DNA of 64,000 nt from Ruminococcus sp. (GCA_017478965.1 JAFVCV010000042.1:1-64000); one strand, 5' to 3'; shown: positions 16,977 to 26,037, counted from the first letter of the stretch. Notes: generated from the sequence alone by a model not told the origin. Translations and numbers: made by a program.

Positions 16977-17071
16977 TACCTTCATATCGCCTTGGATGAC
17001 CTGTCCCCATAACGGACCGGAACAGGCTGAAATATCACATATATCCCTCTTATGCACATATTTCGTTTACA
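16932..17071 (-). ncRNA. Candidate small RNA
   Basis: A minus-strand promoter (TTGAAA-17-TATAAT) predicts a start near 17071. Transcription would run about 140 bases into the 15-bp hairpin at 16932-16971, which on this strand is followed by GTTTTATC. An internal hairpin is visible (CCTGT ... ACAGG, about 17000-17030). No ORF with a ribosome binding site is present; the only well-placed ATG is followed at once by TGA. The xth terminator hairpin is thus shared in both directions. I cannot assign an RNA family. Prediction rests on the promoter-terminator pair alone. Confidence 0.45.
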
Positions 17072-17077
17072 ATCAAA

Positions 17078-17106
17078 ATTATATCATATCTCCCTGAGGA
17101 TTTCAA
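17078..17106 (-). promoter_or_regulatory. Promoter of the candidate small RNA
   Basis: Minus-strand TTGAAA (17101-17106), 17 bases, TATAAT (17078-17083), with an extended -10 (TGATATAAT). Confidence 0.7.
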
Positions 17107-17201
17107 TTATATAATTTTCCGAAATATCAGAAAATTAATCTGAAAACGTTTTAATTAAGTTAAAAATCATGTATATATATATTAATTTTTTTGCAAACCA
17201 G

Positions 17202-17232
17202 AATAAGCCCTCGCCTTTAAGACGGGGCTTAT
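17202..17232 (-). terminator. Probable terminator of the GGDEF/EAL gene
   Basis: ATAAGCCC pairs with GGGCTTAT across a 14-base loop just after the stop codon. The U-rich stretch is displaced (TTTTTTT lies about 15 bases on), so efficiency is uncertain. Confidence 0.5.
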
Positions 17233-17236
17233 CAGT

Positions 17237-19225
17237 TCAAAACTGTATTGGCTTATAATCCTCAGTGAATTTCAGTTCGCCTTTATCAAGCTTCTCTCTC
17301 AGCTGGTCAATGGGTATGGGCTTGCTGAAAAGGTAGCCCTGGGCACGGTCGCAGCCGATGGAGCTTAAAAACTCGAACTGCTCCTTAGTCTCGACACCCT
17401 CAGTAAGGGAAACCATATCGAGCTGCTTAGTCAGACTGACTATGTTCTTGATGATAGGCTTGGTCTTTTCGTTATCCGCAAAGCCCGAAAGGAATTTCAT
17501 GTCTATCTTCAGAACGTCAAAATGATAGTCCTTCAGAACGTTCAACGACGAATAGCCGCTTCCAAAATCGTCCAGCCAGACCTTATATCCGGCATCACGC
17601 AGCACCACGATGGCCTTTTGCAGGAAATCCTGCTGATCGGTCAGTGCGCTCTCGGTTATCTCAACGTCGAGAAATTCCTTGGGTACCTTGAATTCGCCGG
17701 CTGTTTCCCTCATATAACCGACGATATCACAAAGCTCGAAATCAAGCCGTGAGAAATTCAGCGAGATCGGAACAAATCCCTCGCCCTTATCGGTGGCCGC
17801 ACGGTAGTCACGGCACACCTGCCTGATTATACACTTATCAAGTTTATGTATCTGTCTGTATTCCTCCAGGACTTCGATGAACACCCCCGGAGGCAGCAGG
17901 CCGTACTTGGGGTCCTTCCACCTGGCAAGGGCCTCCAGTCCGCAGACCTCACCGGTCCTGGTGGAAACTACCGGCTGATAGTATACCCTTATCCAGTCAT
18001 TCTCCACAGCATTGTCGATATTGTTGACGATATGCTGTTTCAGCATAAACTTGTCTTCAAGGGTCTTATCATAGAGCCTGAAGGACTTTTCATAGCGTTT
18101 CTTGATGGAATTGCACGCAAACCTTGCCCTGTCGCAGGCCAGGCTGGGATCGCTCTCAGTGTCCCCTGGCTTATATGCGCCGCATTTGAGCTGGAGCTGC
18201 ACCTCTCCCTGCAGCTTTTTAAGCTCATATGAAAGCTCCCTGACACGGTCCTGACAGCCCTCCTCTCGGGTCAGGACCACAAAGTGGTCATCAGAGAACC
18301 TTGACACCAGAGAATGGCTGAACACCTCATTGAGCAGGCCGGCAAATTTTTTCAGCACCTCATTGCCCTGGTGGAAACCGTATTTCTCATTATATGACTT
18401 GAAATTCTCGATATCAAAGAACAGGAATATTATGCTGTTCTTGTCAGTGGTGTCATAATTGAGGAGCTTTTCAGCCTCGCTGCGGAAGTAGACCATATTA
18501 TGTATACCCGTCAGTTCGTCGTGGATAGATATGCTCCTCAGATGGTCGTTTACTTTCTCCAGCCGTTCGTCCTTCAAGGCTTGGGAAAGCGTCTTATTAT
18601 AGTTGCTGATACAGAACAGCATGGTGGAAAGCCACATGGTAAAACCGTTTATCTTGGTGGCGTCGGTAAGGCCTACGGTGCCGGTATTGAATGCGGGCTC
18701 GGCCCCTATCTTATAAAAGAACACCAGATAGGACGAAGTCAGTATGAGAAAGCCCACAAATGGCCGCCAGGTCAGCAGGCAGACCACGAACAGCTCCATA
18801 GTCAGGAAAGTCAGTATCTGCTCGCCCTTCACATAGTCGTGGCTGGAGACTTTTATCCCGAAATAGATACATATGAATGAAAACAGGTACTGCATACCCA
18901 GGCTGAGGAACTTATTGTCCTTGCGGCCGGTGACGAACCTTACAGCAAAGATCAGCATCACCGTACCGGCGCCGAGAAGAATGAAGTAGTTGATAAAATA
19001 ATTCTTGATAAGATAGGACAGCTGTTTCTGAAGCCCCTCATTGATTATCTTCCTTGTCAGCCTTATTATCATCCACAGTTCCAGCACGATGACAAGCACG
19101 GACATATATATGCTGGCACGCATATTAGTGGCATAAAAATAATCCTTAACATACGGGGTCTGCTTTTGCAGTCCGGTATAGAGCAAAAGCTTATCTTTCA
19201 AACTGGTCTTTTCATTTTTTTCCAT
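17237..19225 (-). CDS. Membrane c-di-GMP phosphodiesterase (degenerate GGDEF, EAL)
   Basis: A 662-residue protein with about six N-terminal membrane segments (residues 25-195), a GGDEF-like domain whose signature is degenerate (FSDDHF near residue 310), and an intact EAL domain: GLEALARW (near 427), DVEITESAL, WLDDFGSGYSSL, VLKIDMKFL and EGVETKEQ all carry the expected metal and catalytic residues. It should hydrolyse c-di-GMP to pGpG, with the inactive GGDEF probably regulatory. ATG 19225 is chosen for its AGAGGTGA site, rather than 11 codons upstream. It lies 13 kb from a predicted diguanylate cyclase. Confidence 0.9.
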   Translation of the reverse strand: MEKNEKTSLKDKLLLYTGLQKQTPYVKDYFYATNMRASIYMSVLVIVLELWMIIRLTRKIINEGLQKQLSYLIKNYFINYFILLGAGTVMLIFAVRFVTGRKDNKFLSLGMQYLFSFICIYFGIKVSSHDYVKGEQILTFLTMELFVVCLLTWRPFVGFLILTSSYLVFFYKIGAEPAFNTGTVGLTDATKINGFTMWLSTMLFCISNYNKTLSQALKDERLEKVNDHLRSISIHDELTGIHNMVYFRSEAEKLLNYDTTDKNSIIFLFFDIENFKSYNEKYGFHQGNEVLKKFAGLLNEVFSHSLVSRFSDDHFVVLTREEGCQDRVRELSYELKKLQGEVQLQLKCGAYKPGDTESDPSLACDRARFACNSIKKRYEKSFRLYDKTLEDKFMLKQHIVNNIDNAVENDWIRVYYQPVVSTRTGEVCGLEALARWKDPKYGLLPPGVFIEVLEEYRQIHKLDKCIIRQVCRDYRAATDKGEGFVPISLNFSRLDFELCDIVGYMRETAGEFKVPKEFLDVEITESALTDQQDFLQKAIVVLRDAGYKVWLDDFGSGYSSLNVLKDYHFDVLKIDMKFLSGFADNEKTKPIIKNIVSLTKQLDMVSLTEGVETKEQFEFLSSIGCDRAQGYLFSKPIPIDQLREKLDKGELKFTEDYKPIQF

Positions 19226-19284
19226 AGGCTCACCTCTTACGTCGAAAACCAACGACATATAAATAAAAAAATCCCTTACCGATT

Positions 19285-19313
19285 ATTATAAACCATTTAT
19301 ATGGAAATGTCAA
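19285..19313 (-). promoter_or_regulatory. Promoter of the GGDEF/EAL gene
   Basis: Minus-strand TTGACA (19308-19313), 17 bases, TATAAT (19285-19290), a perfect consensus. Confidence 0.9.
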
Positions 19314-19430
19314 CCAAATCGCTTAATAATCTGATAATTTTATGCAATTTCCTCAAAAGGATATTGCTTATATTAAACAAATAGACCGATAACCGGATAC
19401 CGGTCATCGGTCGTAAATACCCAGACAGTC

Positions 19431-19925
19431 TCAGACAAGGGTGATATAGTAGGGACAGATATCCTCATAGCTGCCGTCGGGCAGGCGGAAACCGCCCTTT
19501 ATCGTACCGAGACTGATAAAGCCCAAGCGCTCATAGAGATGGCGGGCGTGAGTATTGGTGCTGACAACTGCATTGAACTGGAGCACCCGAAAGCCCTCTT
19601 TAGCCCCCTGTTCCATGCAGTGGAGGACCAGCTTTTCGCCTATATGAAGTCCTCTGAGAGACTGGTCAACAGCATAGCTGGCGTTACAGATATGACCGCA
19701 TCTGCCCACATTATTCGGGTGGAGGATATATAGCCCCACTACCCTGTCCTCCTCATCACAGGCGGCACCGCAGAAGGTCTGTGAAGCGAAGAATTCCCTC
19801 CCCTGCTCCTCGTCAAGCTCTTCCTCCTGGGGAAAGGCGTTACCGGCGGCGACCACACTGTTCCATATCCTTATCATTCCGGGCAGATCCCGTGTCTCAT
19901 ATTTTCTTATCCTTATCTCGTTCAT
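19431..19925 (-). CDS. GNAT-family N-acetyltransferase
   Basis: A 164-residue GCN5-related acetyltransferase. The acetyl-CoA motif A is YAVDQSLRGLHIGEKLV (the usual Q/RxxGxG/A reads RGLHIG), and motif B is NTHARHLYERLGF. Substrate unknown. GGAGG nine bases before the ATG. It overlaps the end of the VanZ-like gene by 29 bases, so it is the last gene of the coaBC-headed cluster. Confidence 0.88.
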   Translation of the reverse strand: MNEIRIRKYETRDLPGMIRIWNSVVAAGNAFPQEEELDEEQGREFFASQTFCGAACDEEDRVVGLYILHPNNVGRCGHICNASYAVDQSLRGLHIGEKLVLHCMEQGAKEGFRVLQFNAVVSTNTHARHLYERLGFISLGTIKGGFRLPDGSYEDICPYYITLV

Positions 19926-20454
19926 TATATTTTTCCTCCATAGTTTCAGACTCAGTTTCTATCAGTTTTATACACCTGTTGAGCACAGCAGCGAGAAATG
20001 CGAAAAGCGCACCGGCTATCACCCCGCAGAGATCTATAGCCACATCAGATATCATGCCTGCCCTGCCGGGTACGAAGAGCTGATGTATCTCGTCCGTGCA
20101 GGCGTAGACAAGTCCGATAACGCAGGCAAAAAGCAGTCTCAGCTTATACCTGGGGACTCTCATCAGGGCGGCAAAGGCGGATGCGCAAAGCAGTGCGAAC
20201 TCACTGAAATGGCCCAGCTTTCTTATAACAAAGCTGAGCAGGCTGCGGACCGCACCGGCCCCGGCATTGTCAGCGTCCTCCAGATCGTCTAAATAGAGAG
20301 TTATGACCTTATCGACTATCCCATCGCTCTGTCCTGAGGACTGGACCGCATTGCGTGAAGAAAAGCTGAAAATGACCACGCAGACTGCCGCAAAGACCAG
20401 CCACCGGAAGATCTCACGGAAGGTCAGGGGCATTTTCTCATTGCTCCTCTCCAT
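19897..20454 (-). CDS. VanZ-like membrane protein
   Basis: A 185-residue protein with four to five membrane segments and the VanZ signature: FSFSSRNAVQSSGQSD after the first helix, RKLGHFSEFALL, and YACTDEIHQLFVPGR with ISDVAIDLCGVIAG. The family is named after a teicoplanin-resistance protein, but most members have no known function. I chose ATG 20454 because AGGAGGT, lying within the end of cca, is seven bases upstream; ATG 20433 is an alternative. It overlaps cca by 17 bases, implying coupling. Confidence 0.88.
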   Translation of the reverse strand: MERSNEKMPLTFREIFRWLVFAAVCVVIFSFSSRNAVQSSGQSDGIVDKVITLYLDDLEDADNAGAGAVRSLLSFVIRKLGHFSEFALLCASAFAALMRVPRYKLRLLFACVIGLVYACTDEIHQLFVPGRAGMISDVAIDLCGVIAGALFAFLAAVLNRCIKLIETESETMEEKYNERDKDKKI

Positions 20455-21781
20455 CTTCAAGACCTCCTATATAACCGAGCAGAGCCTCCCTCTCGTTGGG
20501 GACACGTTCGTCGATGACGGCCTCCAGGGCAGCGTTAAGGCGCTCTTTTATAGCCCGTCCCTGTATCCCCATAGCCATAAGGTCAGTGCCGTTGACAGCC
20601 AGGTCAGAAAGTTTCAGACAGCTGTTCTCAGCCTTTATCTCCTCCACTAGCTCCTCTATCCTGTCAAGCTCAGCAAGCTTTTCTGCCCTCATATGTTCAG
20701 ACTGTGCAAGAGTATCCGCCCGGCGGACCTTCAGCCAGTCCGTCATAAAATCATAGTCATATTTTGATATGAGCCGCTTGACGCTCTTTTTTCTGGCAGG
20801 TATGCGGTTGTCGTGTTCAAGGACCAGGGGGACCACACGCCTGACGGTCTTCCGGGAACTTTTCATCCTTGACAGTACCCTCTCAGCGATATCGGCCCCG
20901 GCTAAGGGGTGGAGCTTGAAGTGGTCCGCACCGGCAGCATCGGTGGTCTTTTTAAGGGGTTTGCCGATATCGTGGAAAAGCATGGTCAGGCGCAGCTCCT
21001 CATCAGGCTCGATCTCTGCCACCGAACGGCAGATATGTCCGTAGACGTCAAAACAGTGATGGACACAGTTCTGTCCGCAGCCGATACAAGGGCCAAGCTC
21101 CGGAATGATAAGGGCCATAAGGTCCTTATATCCCAGCAGCACTCTTTCCACCGCCGGACCGCAGAGCAGCTTTTTCAGCTCGGTAAATATCCTCTCCGCC
21201 GAAACAAATCTCAGAAGATCTGCCTTTGTCCTCATGGCGGCAGCGGTCCCTTCTTCTATCCTGAAATCAAGAACGGAAGCGAACCTCATTGCCCGCATTA
21301 TCCTCAGAGCGTCCTCACTGAAACGCTCCTCAGGCCTTCCGACGCAGCGTATGATCCCAGAGTTCAGGTCATCGGCGCCGCCGAAAAGGTCCACCAGGCC
21401 CTGTTTTTCGTTATAGCACATAGCGTTCACAGTGAGATCACGGCGTTTGAGGTCCTCGCTCAGTTCACGCTCAAATCTGACAAAATCAGGCCTTCTGTGG
21501 TCGGTATAGTCACCGTCGCTGCGAAAGGTCGTGACCTCCACAGGAAAATGGTCTGACATCACGGTAAGAGTGCCGTGTTTAAGACCGGTCGCAATAGTAT
21601 GAAAGTCCCCGAAAACGTTCAGCATCTCCTCCGGCAAAGCATCGGTGCAGATATCGTAGTCATGAGGTTCCTTCCCCATCAGGCTGTCACGGACGCAGCC
21701 GCCTACCATATAGGCCTGAAAGCCGCTGCGCTCCAGTCGGCTGATGACTGCTGAAACATAAGGCGGGACGTTTATCTTCAT
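20438..21781 (-). CDS. cca: CCA tRNA nucleotidyltransferase
   Basis: A 447-residue class II polymerase that adds or repairs the 3' CCA of tRNAs. The head domain has VGGCVRDSLMGKEPHDYDI (Gly-rich turn plus D-x-D metal site) and RRDLTVNAM; an HD domain follows (MLFHDIGKPLKK) that can give phosphohydrolase activity. Length fits the HD-containing form. AAAGGAG precedes the ATG, 14 bases from the alpha-galactosidase stop. A separate A- or CC-adding enzyme cannot be excluded from sequence alone. Confidence 0.94.
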   Translation of the reverse strand: MKINVPPYVSAVISRLERSGFQAYMVGGCVRDSLMGKEPHDYDICTDALPEEMLNVFGDFHTIATGLKHGTLTVMSDHFPVEVTTFRSDGDYTDHRRPDFVRFERELSEDLKRRDLTVNAMCYNEKQGLVDLFGGADDLNSGIIRCVGRPEERFSEDALRIMRAMRFASVLDFRIEEGTAAAMRTKADLLRFVSAERIFTELKKLLCGPAVERVLLGYKDLMALIIPELGPCIGCGQNCVHHCFDVYGHICRSVAEIEPDEELRLTMLFHDIGKPLKKTTDAAGADHFKLHPLAGADIAERVLSRMKSSRKTVRRVVPLVLEHDNRIPARKKSVKRLISKYDYDFMTDWLKVRRADTLAQSEHMRAEKLAELDRIEELVEEIKAENSCLKLSDLAVNGTDLMAMGIQGRAIKERLNAALEAVIDERVPNEREALLGYIGGLEDGEEQ

Positions 21782-21795
21782 TTACAATTCTCCTT

Positions 21796-23910
21796 TCAGG
21801 GCAGTTCAATGTCCTCCAGCAGGAAGAGCCGGGCTGAAAAAGGCTCGCTGAAACGGACGCTGAGAGTGCCGGGAACTTTATTGAAGGAAAAACAGAGATC
21901 GTTATAGGAGGGGTATATGCAGCTGACCCTCACAGCCCTGCCTTTCAGATGTGAAACAGGCAGGATACAGGTATCCTTCCCCTCTCTTCTCCAGACGGCA
22001 AGGTAAGTCTTCCGCCCGCAGCGAAGTCCGAGAGCCGTCCAGCTGTCCGAGAATTTGGACAGTCCTAAAGGCCAGAAGGGAACGCTTTTGCGGATATCGC
22101 CACGGATACTTTTATATACCCCTATACCCTCGCTGACAAGGGCGCTGTGAAGAGGGCCTATATCCGTTAGCCTGCCGCTCTGATGAATACGCAGCAGCAT
22201 GGCGTTCACCATATTGAAGACCGTTTCCTCTGTACTTCCGGTCATGGGGTATGACCATACTGCGGCCTGTTCAGGGCAGATGGCCGAGGGGGCATTTGCA
22301 GCGATAGTGGCATATCGCCTATAGTCGTCCTGGTCCGAAGTGGACTGTAAAGAGCAGCGGGAAAGCATAGCATAGTCCATCCTGAGCCCCCCGCTGGAGC
22401 AGTTCTCGACAATAAGGCTGCGGTGCCTTTCAAAGACGCCCTCCAGCCACCGCAGATACGCTCTTTCGTGGTCCAGAAGGCCCTCACCGGGACTGCCTGC
22501 GCCAAGCTCTGTACCTATGCCGGGTTCGATGTTATAGTCCATTTTTATGTACCCGACGCCGTAATCCCTCACAAGGCGGTCGATGATCGCATCGCAGTGC
22601 CGGCGGACCTCCTCATTGCGAAAATCCAGCTGATAGCGGCTGCGGTCAAATACCCTTTTGCCGTGGCGTACAAAAAAATAACTATCAGGAAAAGTTTTCG
22701 CTAAGGCGCAGTTTATGCCCATGACCTCGATCTCAAGCCACAGGCCTGGTATCATACCTTTTTTGCGGATATAGTTCGTGACAGTTCTCACTCCGTCCGG
22801 AAAACGTTTTCGGCTCTCCTGCCACTCTCCGACTTCGTCCCACCAGAGTCCGTCAGCATACCAGCCTGCATCTATACAATAATACTCACACCCCGCCTCA
22901 GCTGCGGCATCTATCAATGGATACTCCTTGTCGGCAGTGGGGTCCCCCCAAAGGCAGTTCATGTAGTCGTTAAAGATGACTCCAAGCCGCTCATTATCAC
23001 GGTTTCTGCGTCTAATCTGCCGGCGGTATAAAGTCATGGCAGCAGCAGCATCGTCAAATCCCCCGGCCGCTGCGCACACTCCGCAAGGTACGGAAGTAAA
23101 GCTCTCACCTGGCCGAAGGTCCTTGGACCAATGGGAGCCGATCTCGTCAGGGCCGCTTATCTGAAGATAGAGTTGACCCTCCTGGTCCGAGATCTCCCAG
23201 TGCCATGAGCCGTTGTGCTCGATCTGCCACATCAGTGCCGAAACAGTTTCGGTGTTTTCCAGATATCCCATAGGGATATACTCTTTTGATGACCAGTTAC
23301 CGACGTTTGAAGCCCCGAAAACCTTTGAGGAACGCTGCTCGCTAACGGGCTGAGAAAGGCCCAGACCGACCTCATCAAGAGTATAAAAACGCCACTGAAG
23401 CTCCCTTTGCCAGGAATTATGGCATATTCCTATCTTGATCTTATCGTCCTGAGACAGCAGTCCCTCCTTCCCGATACCGGTAAGGGCAAAGGAAGAAACA
23501 TACTCAACTGTCCATATTTCAGTACCATTATTAACGACCTCAGTATAGCATCTTACCGCAGGTATACCTGTAAAAAACTGCATATGAGAGATAGTTTCAA
23601 GTCCGGTCTCTTCGTCAGCACAAGTTATTTCGAGCTTTCTGCCGGATCCGTTATTGAGGTCCCTGAACTCTTTGAATTTCATACGATGACCCGGTGCGGT
23701 GACTATATATTTATTGCCGTGGCGTTCTCCGGGACGGTCAATGCCGCTGACCTGGAGTTCAACAAGTCTGAACCCCATTGTGCCGCTGCGGCTGACGATA
23801 TCGTCTTCGTTAAACGGGAGTGCCGAAAAATGCAGTAATTTGATCTCATTAGAGTCATTCACCTCAAAAACGATATTAACGCCGTTTTCGCAGATGTGTA
23901 TTCTTTTCAT
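21796..23910 (-). CDS. Alpha-galactosidase, GH36 family
   Basis: A 704-residue cytosolic glycosidase: N-terminal beta-sandwich (about 1-290), TIM barrel (about 300-620) and a C-terminal beta domain. The nucleophile is Asp in YIKMDYN near residue 458, and the probable acid/base is Asp in STSDQDDY near 525; ENCSSGGLRMD is the substrate-loop signature. GH36 enzymes release galactose from raffinose-type oligosaccharides. No signal peptide and no sugar transporter nearby, so it depends on uptake encoded elsewhere. It sits between coaBC and cca, without catabolic neighbours. Confidence 0.9.
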   Translation of the reverse strand: MKRIHICENGVNIVFEVNDSNEIKLLHFSALPFNEDDIVSRSGTMGFRLVELQVSGIDRPGERHGNKYIVTAPGHRMKFKEFRDLNNGSGRKLEITCADEETGLETISHMQFFTGIPAVRCYTEVVNNGTEIWTVEYVSSFALTGIGKEGLLSQDDKIKIGICHNSWQRELQWRFYTLDEVGLGLSQPVSEQRSSKVFGASNVGNWSSKEYIPMGYLENTETVSALMWQIEHNGSWHWEISDQEGQLYLQISGPDEIGSHWSKDLRPGESFTSVPCGVCAAAGGFDDAAAAMTLYRRQIRRRNRDNERLGVIFNDYMNCLWGDPTADKEYPLIDAAAEAGCEYYCIDAGWYADGLWWDEVGEWQESRKRFPDGVRTVTNYIRKKGMIPGLWLEIEVMGINCALAKTFPDSYFFVRHGKRVFDRSRYQLDFRNEEVRRHCDAIIDRLVRDYGVGYIKMDYNIEPGIGTELGAGSPGEGLLDHERAYLRWLEGVFERHRSLIVENCSSGGLRMDYAMLSRCSLQSTSDQDDYRRYATIAANAPSAICPEQAAVWSYPMTGSTEETVFNMVNAMLLRIHQSGRLTDIGPLHSALVSEGIGVYKSIRGDIRKSVPFWPLGLSKFSDSWTALGLRCGRKTYLAVWRREGKDTCILPVSHLKGRAVRVSCIYPSYNDLCFSFNKVPGTLSVRFSEPFSARLFLLEDIELP

Positions 23911-23962
23911 ACCATAAATTCCTTCTTATATCAGTCCATAGATCTGTACTAAACCAGGCTGC

Positions 23963-25150
23963 TTATTTTCCTGTTATCTTATCCAGTATCCTGTGAGCGG
24001 CCATTTCTTTAGTCATTTTAGGCAGCTCCTCTGCGCCCTCACGGGTGATAAGTGTAATAACATTAGTGTCCGTACCGAACCCTGCTCCCTCGGTCCTCAA
24101 AGAATTGGCACAGATCATATCACAGTTTTTGCTGTACAGTTTCTTGGACGAATTTTCGATAACGTTATCTGTCTCCATAGAGAAGCCGCAGATAAACTGA
24201 CCGGGCCGCTTGTTCTCTCCCAGATATTTCAGGATATCCTTGGTCCGTTTAAGCTCGATGAACATTTCGCCTTCAGATTTTTTCAGCTTGCTGTCGGCAG
24301 TAGTGATAGGTGTGTAATCCGCCACGGCAGCAGCCTTAATTATAATGTCCTGTTCTTTGGACAATTGTGAAACTGCATTATACATATCCTCTGCACTGAC
24401 AACACTGATATTGTTCACGAAAGGCGGCAGCGGAACATCGGTATGGCCGGCCACCAAAGTGACCTCCGCCCCTCGTAGCATAGCAGCCTTAGCGATGGCA
24501 ATGCCCATTTTACCGCTTGAATGATTGGTTATAAATCTTACGGGGTCGATACTCTCTCTGGTGGAGCCGGCAGTCACAAGGACTTTCTTTCCGACAAGAT
24601 CCTTCTCAAAGGCTATTTGACGTATTATATACTCATAAAGCTCCTCAGGCTCTGGCATACGGCCATCGCCCATATCTCCGTTAGCAAGCATACCGGTGGC
24701 AGGCTCGATGATCTCATAGCCGAAACGTCGGAGCTTATCCAGATTGTGCTGAACGATAGGGTCATGATACATATTGTGGTTCATAGCCGGTGAGACCATT
24801 CTTTTGCACTTGCAGGCAAGAACGGTCGTGGTCAGCATATCGTCAGCTATACCGGATGCGATCTTGCCGATAACGTTTGCGGAGGCAGGGGCGATCATAA
24901 GAACGTCTGCCTTTTTTGCCAGTGCAACGTGCTCGACACTGTACTGAAAATTCCTGTCAAAGGTATCTACCAGGCACTTGTTTCCGGTCAGGCTCTCAAA
25001 GGTTATGGGGTGAATGAAATTGCAGGCGTTCTTCGTCATCAGGACCTCAACGTTACAGTTCTGCTTTTTCAGCATCCTGACCAGGTCCGGTATTTTGTAA
25101 GCGGCGATCGAGCCGGTGACTCCGATGACCGCAGTTTTTCCTTTAAGCAT
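23963..25150 (-). CDS. coaBC: Bifunctional phosphopantothenoylcysteine decarboxylase/synthetase
   Basis: A 395-residue CoA biosynthesis enzyme. The N-terminal FMN-dependent CoaC half starts GKTAVIGVTGSIAAYK, has MIAPASANVIGKIASGIADD and the active-site SPAMNHNMY (His and Asn), and the CoaB half carries VTAGSTRESIDPVRFITNHS and AAVADYTP. It makes 4'-phosphopantetheine from phosphopantothenate and cysteine using CTP. ATG 25150 is chosen because GGAGG is eight bases upstream; an in-frame ATG two codons earlier is too close to it. It heads the cluster of five minus-strand genes. Confidence 0.96.
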   Translation of the reverse strand: MLKGKTAVIGVTGSIAAYKIPDLVRMLKKQNCNVEVLMTKNACNFIHPITFESLTGNKCLVDTFDRNFQYSVEHVALAKKADVLMIAPASANVIGKIASGIADDMLTTTVLACKCKRMVSPAMNHNMYHDPIVQHNLDKLRRFGYEIIEPATGMLANGDMGDGRMPEPEELYEYIIRQIAFEKDLVGKKVLVTAGSTRESIDPVRFITNHSSGKMGIAIAKAAMLRGAEVTLVAGHTDVPLPPFVNNISVVSAEDMYNAVSQLSKEQDIIIKAAAVADYTPITTADSKLKKSEGEMFIELKRTKDILKYLGENKRPGQFICGFSMETDNVIENSSKKLYSKNCDMICANSLRTEGAGFGTDTNVITLITREGAEELPKMTKEMAAHRILDKITGK

Positions 25151-25254
25151 GGACATTTCCTCCGTTCTTTATCACTGTCTTTGCACCCCAGCTGAACAGG
25201 ACCGCAAAGCAGCAATGTTTTCTACAGAACATTTACAGCACATATCATATTTCA

Positions 25255-25283
25255 ATTATATCATATTATCAGACAAATTGCAA
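25255..25283 (-). promoter_or_regulatory. Promoter of coaBC
   Basis: Minus-strand TTGCAA (25278-25283), 17 bases, TATAAT (25255-25260), with an extended -10 (TGATATAAT). Confidence 0.75.
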
Positions 25284-25379
25284 CATACAATTTATCGTAC
25301 AGATAATTAAGACAGTACCAAAAATGTAACTATCATTGACGATAGTCCAAAAAAATTCTTACTAAATTGCAAAAAACAC

Positions 25380-25408
25380 TTGAAATTTGTGAAAATATGT
25401 GTTATAAT
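25380..25408 (+). promoter_or_regulatory. Promoter of nrdR
   Basis: TTGAAA (25380-25385), 17 bases, TATAAT (25403-25408), extended by TGT. ACACTTGAAATTTGTG around the -35 weakly resembles a NrdR box. Confidence 0.8.
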
Positions 25409-25516
25409 AAGGTCAATGAGCTGAAAGAAAGTAATTATTTGTACAGCTCAGACGGGAATTGCCCTTTTATGGAAGTAGAATAGTGAGAAAAAATGATCAG
25501 GAAAAGGAGTAAAGCC

Positions 25517-25963
25517 ATGAGGTGTCCCTACTGCAACAATGATGATACAAGAGTCGTTGATTCACGTCCCAGTGAAGGGAAAAAGCGCAGAAGACGTGAG
25601 TGTCCCAAGTGCGGAAAGCGTTTCACTACATATGAAGTCGTTGAAAAGCCCCAGCTCATGGTCTACAAGAAGGACGGTTCCTTTGAGCCTTTTGACAGGC
25701 AAAAGCTTATCAAGGGCATCCAGAACGCCATCAAAAAGCGCCCTGTGAGCGTGGAGCAGATGATGGGTATGGTGGACGATATCGAGAATACCTACGCCAA
25801 TAAAATGCAGACCGATACAACTACAGAAGAGATCGGCAATATGGTGCTGCAAGGGCTGAAAAAGCTCGATCATGTGGCATACGTGCGTTTTGCCTCGGTC
25901 TACAAGGATTTTAATGACGTGGATTCATTCATACAGATCATTTCTGAGCTTTCTCAGAAGTGA
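25517..25963 (+). CDS. nrdR: Transcriptional repressor NrdR
   Basis: A 148-residue regulator: zinc ribbon MRCPYCNNDDTRVVDSRP ... RRRECPKCGKRFTT (four Cys) followed by an ATP-cone (residues about 49-139) that senses ATP/dATP. NrdR represses ribonucleotide reductase genes. ATG 25517 has GGAG seven bases upstream and matches the universal MRCPYC start. The probable target in this window is the nrdD-nrdG operon 12 kb away, whose promoter has a NrdR-box pair. Confidence 0.97.
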   Translation: MRCPYCNNDDTRVVDSRPSEGKKRRRRECPKCGKRFTTYEVVEKPQLMVYKKDGSFEPFDRQKLIKGIQNAIKKRPVSVEQMMGMVDDIENTYANKMQTDTTTEEIGNMVLQGLKKLDHVAYVRFASVYKDFNDVDSFIQIISELSQK

Positions 25964-25996
25964 TGTGGGGAGAGACGAGCTGACTTTTGTAAAGTC

Positions 25997-26032
25997 AAAA
26001 GACCTTCGTAAAAACGGAGGTCTTTTCGCTTT
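25997..26032 (+). terminator. Terminator of nrdR
   Basis: AAAAGACCT pairs with AGGTCTTTT, extended by CGT/ACG around an AAAA loop (25997-26026), followed by CGCTTTTTG. A second small stem TGACTTT/AAAGTCA precedes it. Confidence 0.85.
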
Positions 26033-26037
26033 TTGTA

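Larger units (their letters stand above)
16929..17236. other. Intergenic region carrying a candidate small RNA
   Basis: This 308-base stretch contains the xth terminator, a minus-strand promoter at 17078-17106 that faces xth, the AT-rich element TGAAAACGTTTTAA (17141-17154), which is one base short of a CcpA cre consensus, and the weak terminator of the GGDEF/EAL gene. No open frame with a ribosome binding site is visible. Confidence 0.6.
25151..25516. other. Divergent intergenic region, coaBC and nrdR promoters
   Basis: This 366-base stretch contains two promoters facing apart. Between them ACTATC/GATAGT (25329-25346) forms a short inverted repeat, and the nrdR leader has GAGCTG/CAGCTC (25418-25449). 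No gene is visible. Confidence 0.6.

Noticed and set aside
17141..17154. TGAAAACGTTTTAA as a CcpA cre site
   Set aside because: It misses the final conserved C of the consensus and lies upstream of a predicted RNA, not of a known catabolic gene; kept only as a side note.
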